Origin: an uncultured Clostridia bacterium
GTDB lineage: Bacteria; Bacillota; Clostridia; Oscillospirales; Oscillospiraceae
Direction of reading: 5' to 3'
NCBI GenBank assembly: GCA_937858235.1
Contig: CALLZZ010000221.1
Span: 1 to 6,209 of the forward strand
DNA length: 6,209 nt
Made by a program: the position numbers and the translations under genes
Notes under the pieces: model-generated
Seen by the model: only the letters and a program-made list of their open reading frames with translations
Told to the model about the DNA's origin: nothing
The model's database searches: none
Shown here: positions 5,258 to 6,209 of the stretch, in pieces
Layout: every line of letters starts with the position of its first letter
Position numbering within the stretch: the first letter of the stretch is position 1

Positions 5258-6209
5258 CAAATGCCTCACATTTCTGCGTGAAATATGCGATGACGATTTC
5301 GCAGTCACGCCATTTTTCATTCGTCGCGTCGTACAGCCACTTCGTCATTTCATAGAAAATCTTATCCTGGCTGTATCCCTTATCGCGAAAACTCACGTAC
5401 ATGTACCGGACCTGCTGGCAGAAAGGATTGAATCGCAGCTTTCCTTCACGGCCCATTTCCTGAAACACCTCATGCGCATCATTGAAGTAAACGTTCACGT
5501 CTGTCTTGATGCGGAGATACAGCGCGAAATCGCTGATTTTTTGTCTGACTGGAACCGGGTCGTAATTCAGATCAATATCTGTTGGCGGCTTGATGAATGG
5601 GATCTTTTCTATCACCCGCCTGACACCTTCCTGCACATGCTGGTCCGCTCGGATCTCCTGATCGTCGTGCTCATTAACAAGAGCTTCTTTTATCTTTGTC
5701 ATCCGGGCAATATCGTCGGGCGTTTTAAGGGCTGCATACTTGGCCGCACATTCCGGGCAAAGCGCTATCAGATTGGATGCATTGGCTGAACTGCCATCCG
5801 GATTAATGACTGCAACGTTATAGATGAGTTCCGTATGTCCGTCTCTGTATCCAAACAGAGATTTCTGGCATCCGTCATTTGGGCATACGCTTCCGGTTTC
5901 GGCGACAAGGCCTATGCCGTATTTTTCTTTCAGTGTCGCCATCTGAACGGCAGGGACGCCTCCGCTTGTAGCCGCAAGGGAAGTATCTTTTGTTTTTGGA
6001 GCTGCCGCACGGTCAATGATGTCTTTAAACCGCGTAGCTATGCAAGAGCAGTAATTGCTCTCATCAATATCCGGGAACCATGGTCTAAACGAATCGCAGA
6101 GATACTCTATCGTGTCATCTGAATCCGTCTGTATATATCCTACAAAATTTGCTGGATCCAAAGACTTGGAAATCTTGGATGCGAGCTCCGTTATGTCATT
6201 TTGACCGTA
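5241..6209 (-). CDS. ABC-three-component system effector-type protein with degenerate HNH/treble-clef region (N-terminus cut off)
   Basis: The third ABC-3C component, incomplete at its 5' end. The frame is open to the window edge (322 residues visible), and the first possible start inside, TTG at 6161, has no convincing ribosome site, so translation probably begins upstream of the window. With the edge codon as residue 1, a zinc-binding cysteine set is visible: C109 and C114 (VCPNDGC), then C151 and C154 (NLIALCPECAAKY). The spacing and the NLIALCPEC segment resemble an HNH endonuclease treble clef, but the usual histidine before the loop is valine (NVAVINP) and the one after the last CxxC is alanine, so nuclease activity is doubtful. 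The C-terminal 120 residues, ending CEIVIAYFTQKCEAFDVI, resemble an ABC-3C C-terminal domain (I think CTD7, not certain). In these systems this domain links the effector to the middle component, whose gene overlaps this one by 17 bases. Confidence 0.78.
   Translation of the reverse strand, partial: YGQNDITELASKISKSLDPANFVGYIQTDSDDTIEYLCDSFRPWFPDIDESNYCSCIATRFKDIIDRAAAPKTKDTSLAATSGGVPAVQMATLKEKYGIGLVAETGSVCPNDGCQKSLFGYRDGHTELIYNVAVINPDGSSANASNLIALCPECAAKYAALKTPDDIARMTKIKEALVNEHDDQEIRADQHVQEGVRRVIEKIPFIKPPTDIDLNYDPVPVRQKISDFALYLRIKTDVNVYFNDAHEVFQEMGREGKLRFNPFCQQVRYMYVSFRDKGYSQDKIFYEMTKWLYDATNEKWRDCEIVIAYFTQKCEAFDVIAE
5264..5267 (-). promoter_or_regulatory. Ribosome binding site of the middle-component gene
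   Basis: GAGG on the minus strand, six bases before the ATG at 5257 and within the end of the upstream coding region. It supports the MLLPNK start over longer in-frame readings. Confidence 0.65.

Noticed and set aside
6159..6161. TTG at 6161 as the true start of the ABC-3C effector-type gene
   Set aside because: The frame stays open to the window edge with a natural-looking sequence (NDITELASKISKSLDPA), so a start beyond the window is more likely.

Overview
The window is one compact block of bacterial anti-phage defence DNA. Every supportable gene lies on the minus strand and reads from high to low coordinates. Moderate base composition by eye, strong AGGAGG-type ribosome binding sites and very tight gene packing suggest a low-to-moderate GC Bacillota (for example a gut Clostridia or Lachnospiraceae-type organism). 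That assignment is an inference, because no rRNA or housekeeping gene is present.

Layout in transcription order. (1) 6209-5241: the 3' part of a large protein with a treble-clef/HNH-like cysteine cluster and the C-terminal domain type found in ABC-three-component (ABC-3C) systems; its start lies outside the window. (2) 5257-5030: a 75-residue ABC-3C middle component (MC6-like, starting MLLPNK). (3) 5040-3325: a 571-residue SMC/Rad50-like coiled-coil ATPase with a DUF2326 C-terminus, the ABC-3C ATPase. (4) 3308-3015: a small Cro/C1-type helix-turn-helix regulator. (5-7) 3061-2432 brxA (DUF1819), 2423-1863 brxB (DUF1788), and 1849 to the window start brxC (P-loop ATPase, C-terminus cut off): the first three genes of a type 1 BREX system, expected to continue into pglX, pglZ and brxL beyond the window.

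No gap between consecutive genes exceeds 16 bases. Several genes overlap (17, 11 and 47 bases), and both brxA-brxB and brxB-brxC are joined by the same 11-base stop/ribosome-binding module. This suggests one transcriptional unit in which a complete-looking ABC-3C cassette and a small repressor-like protein lead directly into BREX. A plausible but untested reading is that the ABC-3C module is a co-regulated companion or back-up defence to BREX, with the small HTH protein as shared regulator. No RNA genes, mobile elements, CRISPR arrays or factor-independent terminators were seen, and no stretch over 300 bases lacks a gene.
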